In this document: positions 10,201-21,100 of the stretch, one piece after another | How the letters are laid out: the number at the start of each line of letters is the position of its first letter | Numbering within the stretch: the stretch's first letter is position 1 | The notes under the pieces: generated by a model | The model's database searches: none | Seen by the model: only the letters and a program-made list of their open reading frames with translations | Told to the model about the DNA's origin: nothing | Program-made: the position numbers and the translations under genes | Virus record (IMG/VR): IMGVR_UViG_3300021335_000022 | Coordinates: 1-54,656 of that record | Reading direction: 5' to 3' (one strand) | Source of the DNA: a virus | DNA: 54,656 nucleotides

Positions 10201-12140
10201 TTCCTAGAGCTGGTGATACAGTTCGTAGTACAAGTAATTTTGAAACTTGGGATCAAGAATATACTTTACCGCTATCAGGATTATCATCAACTAACGGCGG
10301 TTGGGCTGACGCTGCATTTGGTAATAACTGTTTTATAATTATTTCAAAATCTGGACAAGATTCTTTACGTTCTGTTTCAAACGGACTAACTTGGCTTACT
10401 ACTAACCTTCCTACTTTACCAGGTGGAGAGTTTTCTGCAATAACTTTCGGTAACGGAAGATTTGTTGCTGTTGCAAAAGGAATTGAGAATAGTTGTTGGT
10501 CAGACAATAACGGTGCTACTTGGAATGAAGTTACAGGCCCAATAGACATTCAAGGAAACGAAGATTGGGTAGACGTTGCATACGGTAGAGAAACATTTGT
10601 TGCAATAAGTGGTTCGTCAGACACTATAAAATATTCTACAGATGGCGGAGAAACTTGGACAGCAAGCGAAATTAGTGATACATCAACAATTAATAACTGG
10701 AGACGTATTGAGTTTGGAAATGGTAGATTTGTTGCTATTTCTGAGGAAAGTAGACCTTCTGCGTACAGCTTTGATGGCATAACTTGGTACACATCTAACA
10801 CTAATGTAAACGGAACATTAATGAAATATGGACAGGGTGTATTTTTAGCACTTGATCCTGTAACAGGTATTAGTTATACATCTTCAGATGGATTCAACTG
10901 GAAACAGCGCACCGAAACTGCTGGAGGAAATTATGGCACACTAGGATTTGGTATCGATAGTGTAACAAGAAAAGGATGGTTCTTAACGCTAGATGATCAA
11001 GGTATTACAAGTGAAAAGATAACAGCTGGTACTAAAGCCCAAGGCAGAGCCGACGTGCTTGCAGCAAAAATTTCAGACATTAGTATGCTAGAGCCAGGAT
11101 CAGGATACACTGACGACAGTTTTGGACCTACAGTAAAAATTACAGATCCTAACAATTCAGAAGAAGCGTTAATCCAATTACGTGTTGGTAATGGTACGTT
11201 AGGTGCTCCGACATTTGTTGATTTCGGTAGTGGCTACAATACTACTTCTACAGCTATTGCAATTAGAGGTGCAGGCTTTAGTGATGCATTCCAGACTGGG
11301 TTAAAATTTATTGGTAAAAATATTACAAGGCTTCCTAGTCCTGGTGATAACTTACAGTTTGAAGGTAATCCTGAAGTTTACAGAGTTGCTACAGCAACTA
11401 TTCTAAGAGGTACTACAACACCAAACTTGGAATGCGAAATTTCAATTAGTCCTCAACTTACACAAGAAACATCGCCAGTAAACGATGCAAACTTCACTAT
11501 TAGAAGTAAGTTTAGTCAAGTACGTATTACAAACCACGATTTCCTAAATATTGGATTTGGTAACGAACAACAGTCTAACTATCCAAACTTACCAGAAAAT
11601 ACAGGATTAGAACCTCAAGACGAAATTGTTGAAACAAATAACGGGCGTGTGTTCTATTCAAGTACAGACCAAGATGGTAACTTTAGAGTTGGCGACTTGT
11701 TTGCTGTTGAACAGGCTACTGGTGTTGTTACATTGAGTGCTTCAGAATTCGGACTTGAAGGTCTAACAGAATTAACAATTGGTGGTGTTGCACTTGGTGG
11801 CTCTCCAGTTGTTGTAACAGAGTTTAGTACAGACGGTACATTTGTTGCTAACTCAAATAATATTGTACCAACTCAGAAAGCAATCAGAACGTTTTTAGCA
11901 AGTAGATTGTCACAGGGTGGTTCAGATACGTTTACAGGCTTATTACAAGCTGGTACTGTAAAAGTAGGTGGACCAGACGAAATTACATCCTCAATTCCAC
12001 AGGGCGGAGAAGGATGGCAAGTTAAAATGGGTGCTAAGACAAACGTCGAAGGACCACTAGCAGGATGGGGCGGTGACGGTTTGGCAATGGCTTATTTTAT
12101 GAAGACATTTGTCGATCCTACACGCGGCGATCTGCAATAG
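4245..12140 (+). CDS. Giant adhesin/tail fibre, 2631 aa
   Basis: Multi-domain surface protein. Residues ~11-485 hold seven ~50-90-residue modules of the pattern W.G.W....Y..GDVV.YGG..Y.C...H, resembling CBM5/12-type carbohydrate-binding folds. From ~540 (NVYYVATNGIDVP) a pectin-lyase-like region begins, interrupted by one helical insert (LRDARLIYDGVVRDL...GGN, ~620-720), then IFIRAGTYNEQIPIVVP (~763) and a long beta-helix at ~897-1050 that is very similar to the downstream 4033-residue paralogue. The middle (~1150-1950) is repeated Ig/beta modules such as FTGVTFGGITNDKTYYIQ. Residues ~2010-2220 contain BNR/YCF48-like propeller repeats (FGNGRFVAVA, S.DG.TW). The C-terminus carries STDQDGNFRVGDLF (~2475), shared with the two other long fibres. 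The lack of a signal peptide and the phage context argue for a virion fibre. Function is inferred from domain style; no catalytic residues were identified. Confidence 0.8.
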   Translation: MSEFKISRLRFSWVGEWTDLRLYNKDEIVQFNGKAYVCLIPHTASGFYNDLNAIEPKWDLMMTGQTWKGPWQQFTFYSLDNIVIFGGVVYKCNEQHLSTADINTDIDKWDIYAESKTWQSEWTSNNLYGVGDVVYYGGSTYECTVPHLSAATDLEGLEADYTDIDDSTERYWKLLNYGVQYRGIYATESEDSSQVRYKLNDVVKYGPTLYRCIWGHAPSVEFEDFADSTELYETFITAYWEEYLPGLDFDGVWSENSVYQPGDVVQYGGYLFQSTIINNINNKPSVHYGNDDSTAQWELITKAYDLEGEFDPSREYKVGHIVTYGGDLYVAILDNTGKIPGNFEVQAVYEAEGSTGNIIKLNTADSTNPLAITVGMSVIGEGFASGQQVEYVVTDENTGITTVTLNYAPDGSISDEAILTFVGTNYEYWQLLIPGVQWEGRWTDSRLYNIDDIAYYGNATYRCTREHTSSLVSRPDNDLQNNYWTLYLQHDQRNTLSNPGEILSFTSATGNTPIQIGAQATILKVVDGLPAWSTIDLTPNVYYVATNGIDVPAGGKTPDTAWASVKYACEQVLEGVLQQNAKQLLLQNKEWVIQETFYWFLYQQNNDLTPFDNSYNFDNEKVLRDARLIYDGVVRDLVRGGNAVTVENALSYFDLESTNSFTNAGVAEQAPFFLAFFVELFNYIERALTNTIPSENYQQLEIDRLGADYVPGSINVVTQYINSGLTLESDTLTRVQAMERIYLESFAAGSPDSIPPANESAYSTIFIRAGTYNEQIPIVVPAFTALNGDELRGTTIQPKNPVNTLCTRTIGDINLFEVGSTVNMQHNTPVQFVSLNPVTEISTVFGDVIAGQTYYVIGNSITDTRFSVSETPDGPPLELFTNIGNMYVYGGEALHDMFYVRNGTGIRNMTVKGLRGTLSAENEYLTRRPTGGAYVSLDPGQGPDDTRAWITRKSPYVQNVTTFGKGCVGLKIDSTLHNGGNRSVVSNDFTQILSDGIGIWCKGGDALTEAVSVFSYYGYAGYFAEDGAKVRATNGNSSYGTFGCVAEGFDITETPATGTVNNTSGEANAKAVGALGANSEVLKIQYNHAGEQYYQSTTNLLRNSNNLLESTWANDSNVSVTRAATTPYENEFAWRATANTSLTDSAYISQSVSVAPQGRTYSNVGGFNISGSGINATFDVTVTGKEYQVAVNNGGENYVVGNQITLSGKSFGGRSPENDITITVDDLSITAISGILFEGTVPEGSALAYNISIHAKQGNTSYFDMYSTFSGFDPRPYFTRFNFDTEDFTTGTVLGSIELPTNLRADFLEDGWWRLSYTVFDETAQNNNLEMKIYPRGIDGIAGFTNFYGAQITIGDQPSFFLETGNNQPSAYANIKITGAGSGVNVVADELRTGSVFQSRILETEEVRLGGLGYLLQSNNAQAGNTEYLTLAGSEVAEASEYEGMKLVVRSGKGAGQFGIIANYNPASKQASVVKESFDQQEVVSSVSSTDRFLLGPGSDFYNLYVGQKIQFTPTFYDILVPSTSQSKINVTGTLGDLNNYMFVDSTARLRTGQKINFSGTPFGGVITGFDYYIIDIIDERSIQLSTSLGGAVWPLSNVNIEDPDDSPIVLTGEVPGFELNYPDATSYLTASTTANMEATLPIQFTSISIGGITLGDVYYIQDIFNDTQFSISTSLLDVTVTNTDAADNGLTVADSSNLLPLNPIIFKGTMLGGLVEKQRYYINEIIDGTTFTLSSGINTTSATATEGVSNLITVTSTAGFIANAPIQFTGVTFGGITNDKTYYIQVVNDATTFTISETPGGAAVPLLTAVGEVIVRTVTDEVTVTTAAGTMLGKTTGAKVVVESGRGGMEASFYTEIFGGITAGQTYYVRNKFDVNSEFEIEISDAPSLNTTVALTDADGSMQIQAVGWDHINAGTPPVANFDSTSVYAIEPRITYSAPTFAAYDLIDPNTSLPAELPVTPDDNNDTLGDGYCTIVSDGFKPYAIPRAGDTVRSTSNFETWDQEYTLPLSGLSSTNGGWADAAFGNNCFIIISKSGQDSLRSVSNGLTWLTTNLPTLPGGEFSAITFGNGRFVAVAKGIENSCWSDNNGATWNEVTGPIDIQGNEDWVDVAYGRETFVAISGSSDTIKYSTDGGETWTASEISDTSTINNWRRIEFGNGRFVAISEESRPSAYSFDGITWYTSNTNVNGTLMKYGQGVFLALDPVTGISYTSSDGFNWKQRTETAGGNYGTLGFGIDSVTRKGWFLTLDDQGITSEKITAGTKAQGRADVLAAKISDISMLEPGSGYTDDSFGPTVKITDPNNSEEALIQLRVGNGTLGAPTFVDFGSGYNTTSTAIAIRGAGFSDAFQTGLKFIGKNITRLPSPGDNLQFEGNPEVYRVATATILRGTTTPNLECEISISPQLTQETSPVNDANFTIRSKFSQVRITNHDFLNIGFGNEQQSNYPNLPENTGLEPQDEIVETNNGRVFYSSTDQDGNFRVGDLFAVEQATGVVTLSASEFGLEGLTELTIGGVALGGSPVVVTEFSTDGTFVANSNNIVPTQKAIRTFLASRLSQGGSDTFTGLLQAGTVKVGGPDEITSSIPQGGEGWQVKMGAKTNVEGPLAGWGGDGLAMAYFMKTFVDPTRGDLQ

Positions 12141-12148
12141 GATAAATA
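12141..12148 (+). promoter_or_regulatory. T4-type late promoter box GATAAATA
   Basis: GATAAATA begins at the base after the previous stop and ends 25 bases before the ATG of the 4033-residue gene. A CACGGAG ribosome-binding sequence lies in between. It is the same box sequence used upstream of gp13 (38966). Confidence 0.65.
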
Positions 12149-12173
12149 CATTAACACGGAGTTAAAATAAAAA

Positions 12174-15100
12174 ATGGCAGAGTTTAAACTAGGTAGAATT
12201 AGATTTGTTTGGCAAGGAGACTGGAGTGCTTCAAGGGCATACGTTGCAGATGACGTAGTAAGCTTCGGTGGTAAGTCATACATTTGTATTAAAAATCATA
12301 CATCGTCAACTGACTTTCAAACAGACTTTACAGATGCTATTCCAAAATGGGATATTGTATCAGATGGTACAAGTTGGCAGGGCGACTGGCAACCAGAATT
12401 TACATACGCACCAGGTGACGTTGTAAAATATGGCTCATTAGTATATATTGCAGAAACAGGACATACGTCAGCTACATTTGCTGCACCAGATTACCTAGGT
12501 TTGGAAGCAGATTTAGACAAGTGGACACCGTTTGCTACATCTTTTGATTGGAAGGGTGACTGGACAATCAACACAAGATTTAAAATTAACGACCTAGTTA
12601 AATACGGTGGTTATGTATATCTCTGTAATACTGCTCACGTATCTTCTGCAACAGTGGCACTTGGATTAGAAGCTGATCAATCAAAATGGACTCTGTTTAC
12701 TGAAGGATTAAATTATTTAGGTGACTGGACTACAGCCGTACGTTATAAAGTAAATGATGTTGTTAAATATGGCGGTAACGTGTTTATTGCTATTACTCCA
12801 CACACTTCTACAGGATTTGTAGCAGATGAAGCAAATTGGGCTGTATTTATTGAAGGTTTCCAGTTTGAAGATAGCTGGGATAATTCTACAAATTACCAAA
12901 TTGGTGATACAGTTACATACGGTGGTTATGTATATGTTGCAAAAACTAATAACTCAAATGCACAACCGACTGCAAGTCCAGATGACTGGGACGTATTTAC
13001 AACAGGTTTTGCATTCCAGGGAGACTGGAGCTCTTTAGACTCTTACAAAGTCGGTGACGTAGTACGTGTAGGCGGAACAACATATGTTGCTATCGCAGAC
13101 AGTACTGATGAAGTTCCACCAAACGCTTCTTTTTGGAGTAGATTAAACTCAGGGATTAATTGGACACAAAGCACAGAGTCTTACTCACAACTATCGGGAA
13201 CTAACGCAGCAGGCGGCTCAGGGTCTGGTGCAAGATTTGACGTTACAAGATCTAAGACAGTTTATACAGTTAGTGTATCGACAGGATTTGCAGGAAGTGG
13301 TTATGCAGAAAACGATGTAATTACTATTTCAGGCGCAGACATCGGCGGCGTAACACCTGCTAACGATCTTGTAGTAACAGTTACAGCAGTTGATGGTGGT
13401 GCTGTAGATACAATTACACACACAGGTTATTCTTCCAGCTGGATTGCAGGAAGAACATACAACGTGGGTGATGTTGCTATTTACGGTGCAAGCTCATTTA
13501 TTGTTACAGCAACGCATACTTCAGAAACTGCAAACAGACCAGATAACGATTTAGATGCAAGCTACTGGAATCTACTAACATTAGGTTCAGAAGCACTTGC
13601 ACTTGAAGTAGAAGGTGATTTGGTTTACTATGGTAACCAAGGACCGACTAGACTTCCAATTGGTGTTGACGGACAGATTCTTCGTGCAACAGGCGGATTC
13701 CCAGACTGGGCAAACTATGGACTTATTGACAATGTTATCTATGTAGGACCATTAGGTACAGATGTACCTGCACCTGACTCGGGGTTAACAATTGACAAAC
13801 CGTTTAAATCTGTAGGTTATGCATTAAATCAAATTAAATTAGGATACCTAAACCCCCAGACAAGGGATATCCTAAAACATAACAAACAGTTTATGCTTAA
13901 AGAAATTACAAACTGGCTAAAATACACATACAGTATTGTAGTAACATCTACAAGTGCAGGCACACGTAGATTTACTTGTGCATCTACAGAAAACTTACAA
14001 GACAATCAACCAATTGTGTTTACTGGTGAAGTATTTGGTGGTGTAGTTGCAGGTAAAACATATTATATCGATTCGATCATTAATTCTTCAGAATTTAGAA
14101 TTTCAGAAACTCCTGCAGGTGTTTCGTTTATTCCAACTGATGCTACAGGACAGATGAACGGTGACTTAGCATACGATGAAGTTAAATGTGAAAGAGATAC
14201 AGGATTAATTATTGATGCATTAATTTATGATGTATCAAGAGGCGGCACACTCAAAACCACAGAAGCTACAAAATCTTACTATACCGAAGCAGGTAACGAA
14301 TATATTAGTAGCAACTTAGGTTTCCAAAGAGAGCAAACTGTTAGAGCATATCAACAACTAAAATCACTAGTACAAACTGTTGTTGCTAATCAAACACCTG
14401 TTAACTTTCAGTCATTAACTAATATTGAACACGGCTTTAGAGCCCAACAGGTTGTTGACTTTACGCTAACTGCTGAAGATGACGGCAAAACAAAATTAAA
14501 CACACTAATGGATATTGTAATTGACGGGATCGAAGCAGAGTCGAATACAGCTATTGCACTTCCGGTGCTTCCAAACACCACAGTGTTTATTAAGACAGGT
14601 ACATACAACGAAATACTGCCTATGATTCTTCCAGAATATACAGCAGTTGTAGGTGATGAACTTCGTACAAGTGTTGTACAGCCTAAACCTGCAGACGAAT
14701 TATTATCAAGTGACAAAGCAAAAACTACAAGTGCTCTTAATAGAATTAAAGATATTTCATCTGAGCTTATTCAAAATGTTGCTGTAACACCAACTGTAGG
14801 AAATACAACACCACAAGGTTATGTAAACGGTTATGGCGGCAATACTGAAGGTACTAACAGAATTAATAATGGTATTGAAGTAACACAAGATGTTTTACGC
14901 ACAGGACTTAGTATTGTAGATACAATGCCAGCTGTTGGACCAGCCCCAACAGGTGGAACAGGAAACGCAAGCGATGCAGGATATTCTAATGCAGTAGCAC
15001 AAATTGAAGCAAACTATCAGTTTATTAAAGACGAGATTACTGCTTGGATTGCAGTACAAGTTGCAGGACCTATTGCACCATTTGCAGGTTCTTTCACTTA

Positions 15101-18100
15101 CAATGCAGACAAATGGAACGAATATATTGAATATACACTTGATGCATTGAGATATGATGTCACATATGGCGGTAACTTCCAAACTACTGTACAAGCAAGA
15201 AGTTTCTTTGTAGACGGTAGTCCTGCATATGCTGCAGGGGAAAAGGAAGAATTACTTGCAACATTTGCACACTTAAAAACAATCGTTGGTGATGTAATTA
15301 CTGAAACAGCAATTACACCGAGTGCTGGTAATAGTACTACACAAGACACAGACGGTACAGCAGGTAGTGCAGCCGCAGAAACTTTTGCAGAAACTCTTGT
15401 ACAAGAAATTTATGATACTATTGATACTGACGGTACATTAGCATCAGAAGTTACACCAGATACATCTTGGATTAGTACATCATTAACAACTTGGAGATCT
15501 GAAATTGACACTAAGAAATCAGAAATTCAAATTTCTGTTATTGATTACATAAATTCAAACTTTGGTGATTTTGATTATGACAGCGGATCTTGCAGAAGAG
15601 ATTCTACAATTTTACTTACTAGCTCAGCCTACGATACTGCACTAGGAACAAACTTTAATAGTATTAGAGACGGTCTTGCTTATAGAAGACAAATGGGTAT
15701 TAATGTTATTCAAAATCAGTTAACACAAACTGTAGGTACTATTACAGCAGAAAGAGATCTAGCAGTTGCACTTATTTCAGATTCAGTTGCAATTACAAGA
15801 AACACTGCATACTGGAATGAAGTAATTGATATTGTCCAAAATGGCACCGCAAGTGCAGATGTTATTTCTTGGTCAAATCCTGGTGTAAATACAGATAAAA
15901 CTACCGCACGTGAATCTATCCAAACTAACAGAACAACAATTATTAATGCTCTAACTAGCTGGATTAATACAAACTATCCAAACTTAAACTATAGCCAAGA
16001 AATTTGTGAAAGAGACACAGGTCGTGTGTTAGATGCAGTAAGTTACGATATTCAGTACGGCGGTAATAGTGCATCGTACGAAGCAGCAAAAGCGTACTTT
16101 GAAGGATATGCAGAAACACTACCAGTATCTCAGAGAGATGCTTCAGTAGCAGCATTTGAGCAACTTTCTATAATTACTCAAGGATATATTACTTCAGCAC
16201 CAGAGCAAGCAGAAGCTAATACATTGATTTCTATTGTTTCAAAAGCAATTGAAGCAGGAACACTTGTTGCTCTGCCAACAAAAACATATCCAGACTACAC
16301 TTGGGCAGCAGCAGCTATCGAAGCTGACGCAGATACATTGTTAGCCGATACAACTGTTGTACCTGCTACATTACAATATGTAACAGACAACTATAGTACG
16401 TTTGAATACAATCATACTAAATGTTCAAGAGATATTGGATATATTGTTGATGGATTAGAATACGATCTATTGTTTAATTCAACGTTTAACAGCTTAAAGT
16501 CAGGAATGGCGTACCATAGAGGACTGACTTCAACTGACTTTGTGTTAGCACAACAGTTAGAGCCTTCATTGGCTGCACTTGATGTTGTACGTGAAGAAAT
16601 TAAAGAGATCACAACAGGAACTCAAGATGTTAAAGATAGTATTGAAACTATTATCGATATCCTTGTAAATGATACAAATCCAAGTTCTTATACAATTACC
16701 GATCCACCAAACTATGACACAGGATTCTTTAATGCAAGAAGACTAGTAGTTGCAAACAAACAGTTTATCATTGACGAAGCTGAAGCATACTTAGTTGACA
16801 ACTATAATGCAGTATGGACTGCACTAACAACTGCAGAACAAACAGAATGGTTAGAAGAAGTTGGTGAAACTGTTGATTCATTAAGATATGATTTAACTTA
16901 TAGAGGAAACTTAGAAACAATAGTTACTGCAAGAAGATACTATGTAGATAATCTTTTTGTAAAACCAGCGGAAGACAAAGCAGCATTTCTTGCATTGCAC
17001 GTAAGACTAGCAGATATTATTGATGATATTGCAACAGGTAGTGCTATTACAAGATCTGCAAGCAACGTAAACACCCAAGATGTAAGCGGAACTGCCGGTA
17101 GTGTAGGTGCAGGTGCATTTGCTTTAGATAGAATTACAGAAATCAAAAACACAATTGATACTGGATTACTACCTGCGTTAATTACTCCGTCAGTGGCTTT
17201 TGTAGATTCAGAATTACAAAATCTAAAAAAATCAATTGATGCAAGAGTTGAAAATATTAAAACAGGTGCTATTGCATATATTGATCAAGTATATCCTAGC
17301 TTGACTTATGACAAAGTTAAGTGTGCAAGAGATGTTGGATATATTGTAGATGCAATTACATATGACATCTTATTTGAAAGTGACTTCCGTAGTTCGCAAG
17401 CAGGACTAGCATACCGTAGAGGTATTACATCTACCGATTACGTATTAAATAATCAACTGAATGCTACAGTTCAAACAATTGAATTTATTGAAGAACAACT
17501 ATTAGAACTTACAATTGGTCAATATGCAGAAGAAGGTTCAAGAGAATCTTCAAACAAAGCATACGATCTTACAATTGGTATGCAGACTATTGTACAAAAT
17601 GGTCTTGAAGCTCTTCCACCGACAGTATACCCAACACACGATGAATGGGGCACTGACGAATATGCTAATACAGCGTATGCATCAGCAAGCAATACAACAG
17701 GTAATACAGAAACATTTAATCACGCAGTTGATAGAATTGTTGCAAACCACGCATTCATTCGAGATGAAGTTAGACATTGGTTAGAAGATCCAACTAACGG
17801 ATACGATACATTCTGGAGTGGACTAACAACAGCTTCACAAGATGCTTGCATTAGAGATGTAGGATATATTCTTGATAGCACACGCTACGATATGATTTAT
17901 GGTGGTAACACACAATCTCTAGTAACTGGTAGTGCATATTTTGTAAACTTTGTACTAACAATTGATTCAAGCGAAATTGGTGCAACTATTGCAGCTTATG
18001 GTAGACTTAAAACTGTACTTGGTGAAGTGATTGCCGGAACAACAGTTACTACAAGTCCAGGTGTTACTGAAGTACAGGATACAAGTGGATCATCAGGTAA

Positions 18101-21100
18101 TGCAGCAACAGTAGAATTTGCACAAGATCGTGTAGACGATGTATTAGATTGGATTAACAATTCAGGACCTAATGCAACTATAGATATTGCAACTGATTGG
18201 AGTGAAAATGCATATACAAATTCTTATAACCAATTAGTAGCACGTAAGAATGAAATTGTCGAAGATGTTGTATATTGGGTAGAAAAATTCTATCAGGAAC
18301 TAAAATATAATCAAGACACGTGTCGAAGAGACACAGGACTTATGGTAGATGCTATTGCACGTGATGTACTTACAGGTTCAAACTTTGCAACTACAAAAGC
18401 TGGAATGGCTTACTATAGACAAACAACATCTGCTAAAGCAGTAATTAATGATCAGTTAAAAGCGACAGTTGGATCGATTCAATTTTTAGCTGAAAAAGTT
18501 AAAAGAGTTGCAGCAACAAATCCAACAGCAGCAGTTGAATTGATTATTGATGATATTAATGCTTATATCAATGGTGGCGAACAACCAACACCTAAATGGT
18601 GTGCAACTGAAAGTTCAGACGCTAACGATGTAGCAGCATCATCTATTATTTGGGAAAATAAGAAATATATTACAGCAGAAGTTATTGAATTTATTGCACA
18701 AAATTCACCTACACTAACATATAACGTAGAAGATAAGAAGCAAGAAATTAGTAATGTTATTGATGCACTAAGATACGACCTAACATACGGAAGTAGTAGT
18801 GCAACAGTAGATGCAGGCAACTATTATTATCCAAACGGACAAGATAGTTTTATTATGTCTGAAGAAGAAAAGCAAGCAACTCTTGATGCTTATGATTATA
18901 TGAAGCAAATTGTAAGTGGACTAGCAGTTAACTCTGTTACAAGTCCTGGCGCAATTCAAGACGTTGAAACGCCTGTTTTAAGAGATTCTTTACAGATTAC
19001 AGGTAATGCTGGATCTGTTACAAAAGTGGAAGAATTAATGACTTCACTTTACAATGTACTTAGAGATCAAACAAATGTAGAAGAAATAGTAGTAACTGAT
19101 ATTACATCTAATGTGCTTACTTCAGGAACACACAATTTAAAATTAGGTGATACAATTACGTTCTCTGGATTAAACGACGGTACAATATACAATGTTAAAA
19201 CAACACCAACAGGAACTACGTTTACTGTATCTGAATACTTTAACGGTCCAACAGCATCCTTTGCCGACCAGCCAGGGACACTTATTCCAGGATATCCAAG
19301 TAGGAATGCAAACCTTACAGATGTAAATGCAACTATTAGACAACAATTTACAAATTTAACAGGATCTTTAGATGCAATTAAGACTTCTGTAACAGAATAT
19401 ATTGTTGAAAACTATCCAACTCTTGTGTACGACAACAATGCTGCGCAAGCAAATGTAGCAGACATTGTAGATGCAGTTGGTAGAGATATGATGAGCAATA
19501 CAAATTATCTAACAAATAATATTGCTAAATCATACTTCTATGATTTCAATCCAAAACTAATTGGCAATAACACAAATGCAACTGTACAAACATACAGAGA
19601 GTTGAAAAACAAAATTGCAACTTATGTAAACGGAAGTTCGCTTGCATTAAAACGTACAAACAACTTAATGGATATCATTATTCATATGATTGATAAAGGC
19701 AACGGCCAGACTCCGGAAATTAATGGTACAATGACGTACTTTAATGATAGAGAAACAATCAATGCAGTTGATGTACTAAAAGCAAATAGAAACTTCTTAG
19801 CTAGTGAAGCAGTTGCTTGGATTAACGCAAACTATGGCGGAACAGTAAATGATATCAACGGTTCACCGGGAACACTTACATTTACAGCAGCACATAACTT
19901 GGTTGTAGGAGATCCAGTTGTATTTGATTCAAACGCTTTCGGTGGCGCAGTTGCAGGCACAACATACTGGGTAACTAATGTACCAAGTACAACTACTATT
20001 GAAGTATCAGACTCAAAAGGTGGAGAAGCACTTACATTTGATGGCGGCGCTGGCTCTAGTGTTGTAACATACAAATTAAACGAAGAACAGCACCGTGCTT
20101 ATATTATTAGGTATATTGACTCTATTGTATATGATTTACAATATCCAGGTAATCATAAGTCTTGGAAGTCTGCAGAGCTATATCTTAATGCAATTAACGG
20201 ATCACTACGCTCTGATATGTATCACGTAAGAAATGCAACAGGTGTACGTAATATGACTGTTAACGGTTTACGTGGTAACTTGACAGAACTAAACAACTTT
20301 GGAACAAGACGTCCAACAGCAGGTTCTTATGTATCACTTGATCCAGGCTTTGGTCCTTGGGATACAGAAGCGTGGGTAACTAACAAATCTTGTTATGTAC
20401 AAAACGTAACTACATTCGGTGTAGGCTGTGTTGGTTGTAAGATTGACGGTGCATTACACGCAGGCGGTAACAGATCTATTGTTAGTAACGACTTTACACA
20501 GGTACTAAGTGATGGTATTGGTGTGTGGTGTAGCGGTAACAACTCACTAACAGAACTTGTTTCTGTGTTCGCATACTACAACTATTCAGGTTACTTAGCA
20601 GACTTTGGTGGACGAATTCGTGCAACAAACGGTAACTCATCTTATGGTACTTACGGTGTTATTGCTGAAGGTACTGACACTGGCGAAAATCCAATTTATG
20701 CAGAAGTTGATAACTTATCACAAGATGCACTTATCTCAAATGTAATTACAGACGGTGAAGAACAAGTGTTGCGTTTTGAATATTCAAATGCTGGTAGAGA
20801 CTACACTAATGCAGAAATTGCAATTAGTGGAGCAGGATTTAATGCAGCAGTTATTCAAGATGAATTTAGAGACCAAGCAGTTATTGAAACAAGACTGATA
20901 GATCTAGATGATAACAATGGCACAGGTGGTGATGACTATGTTTCAGCACAAAACGTTGCCCAGGGTGGTGATACAGTTTCAGCAACTATTGCTGCAACAG
21001 ACACAGCACTAGGCGGCGCTTATGTAGGAATGAATATTCAACTTACTGCTGGTACAGGTGTTGGACAATTCGGTAGAATTATATCTTTTAACAACGGTAC

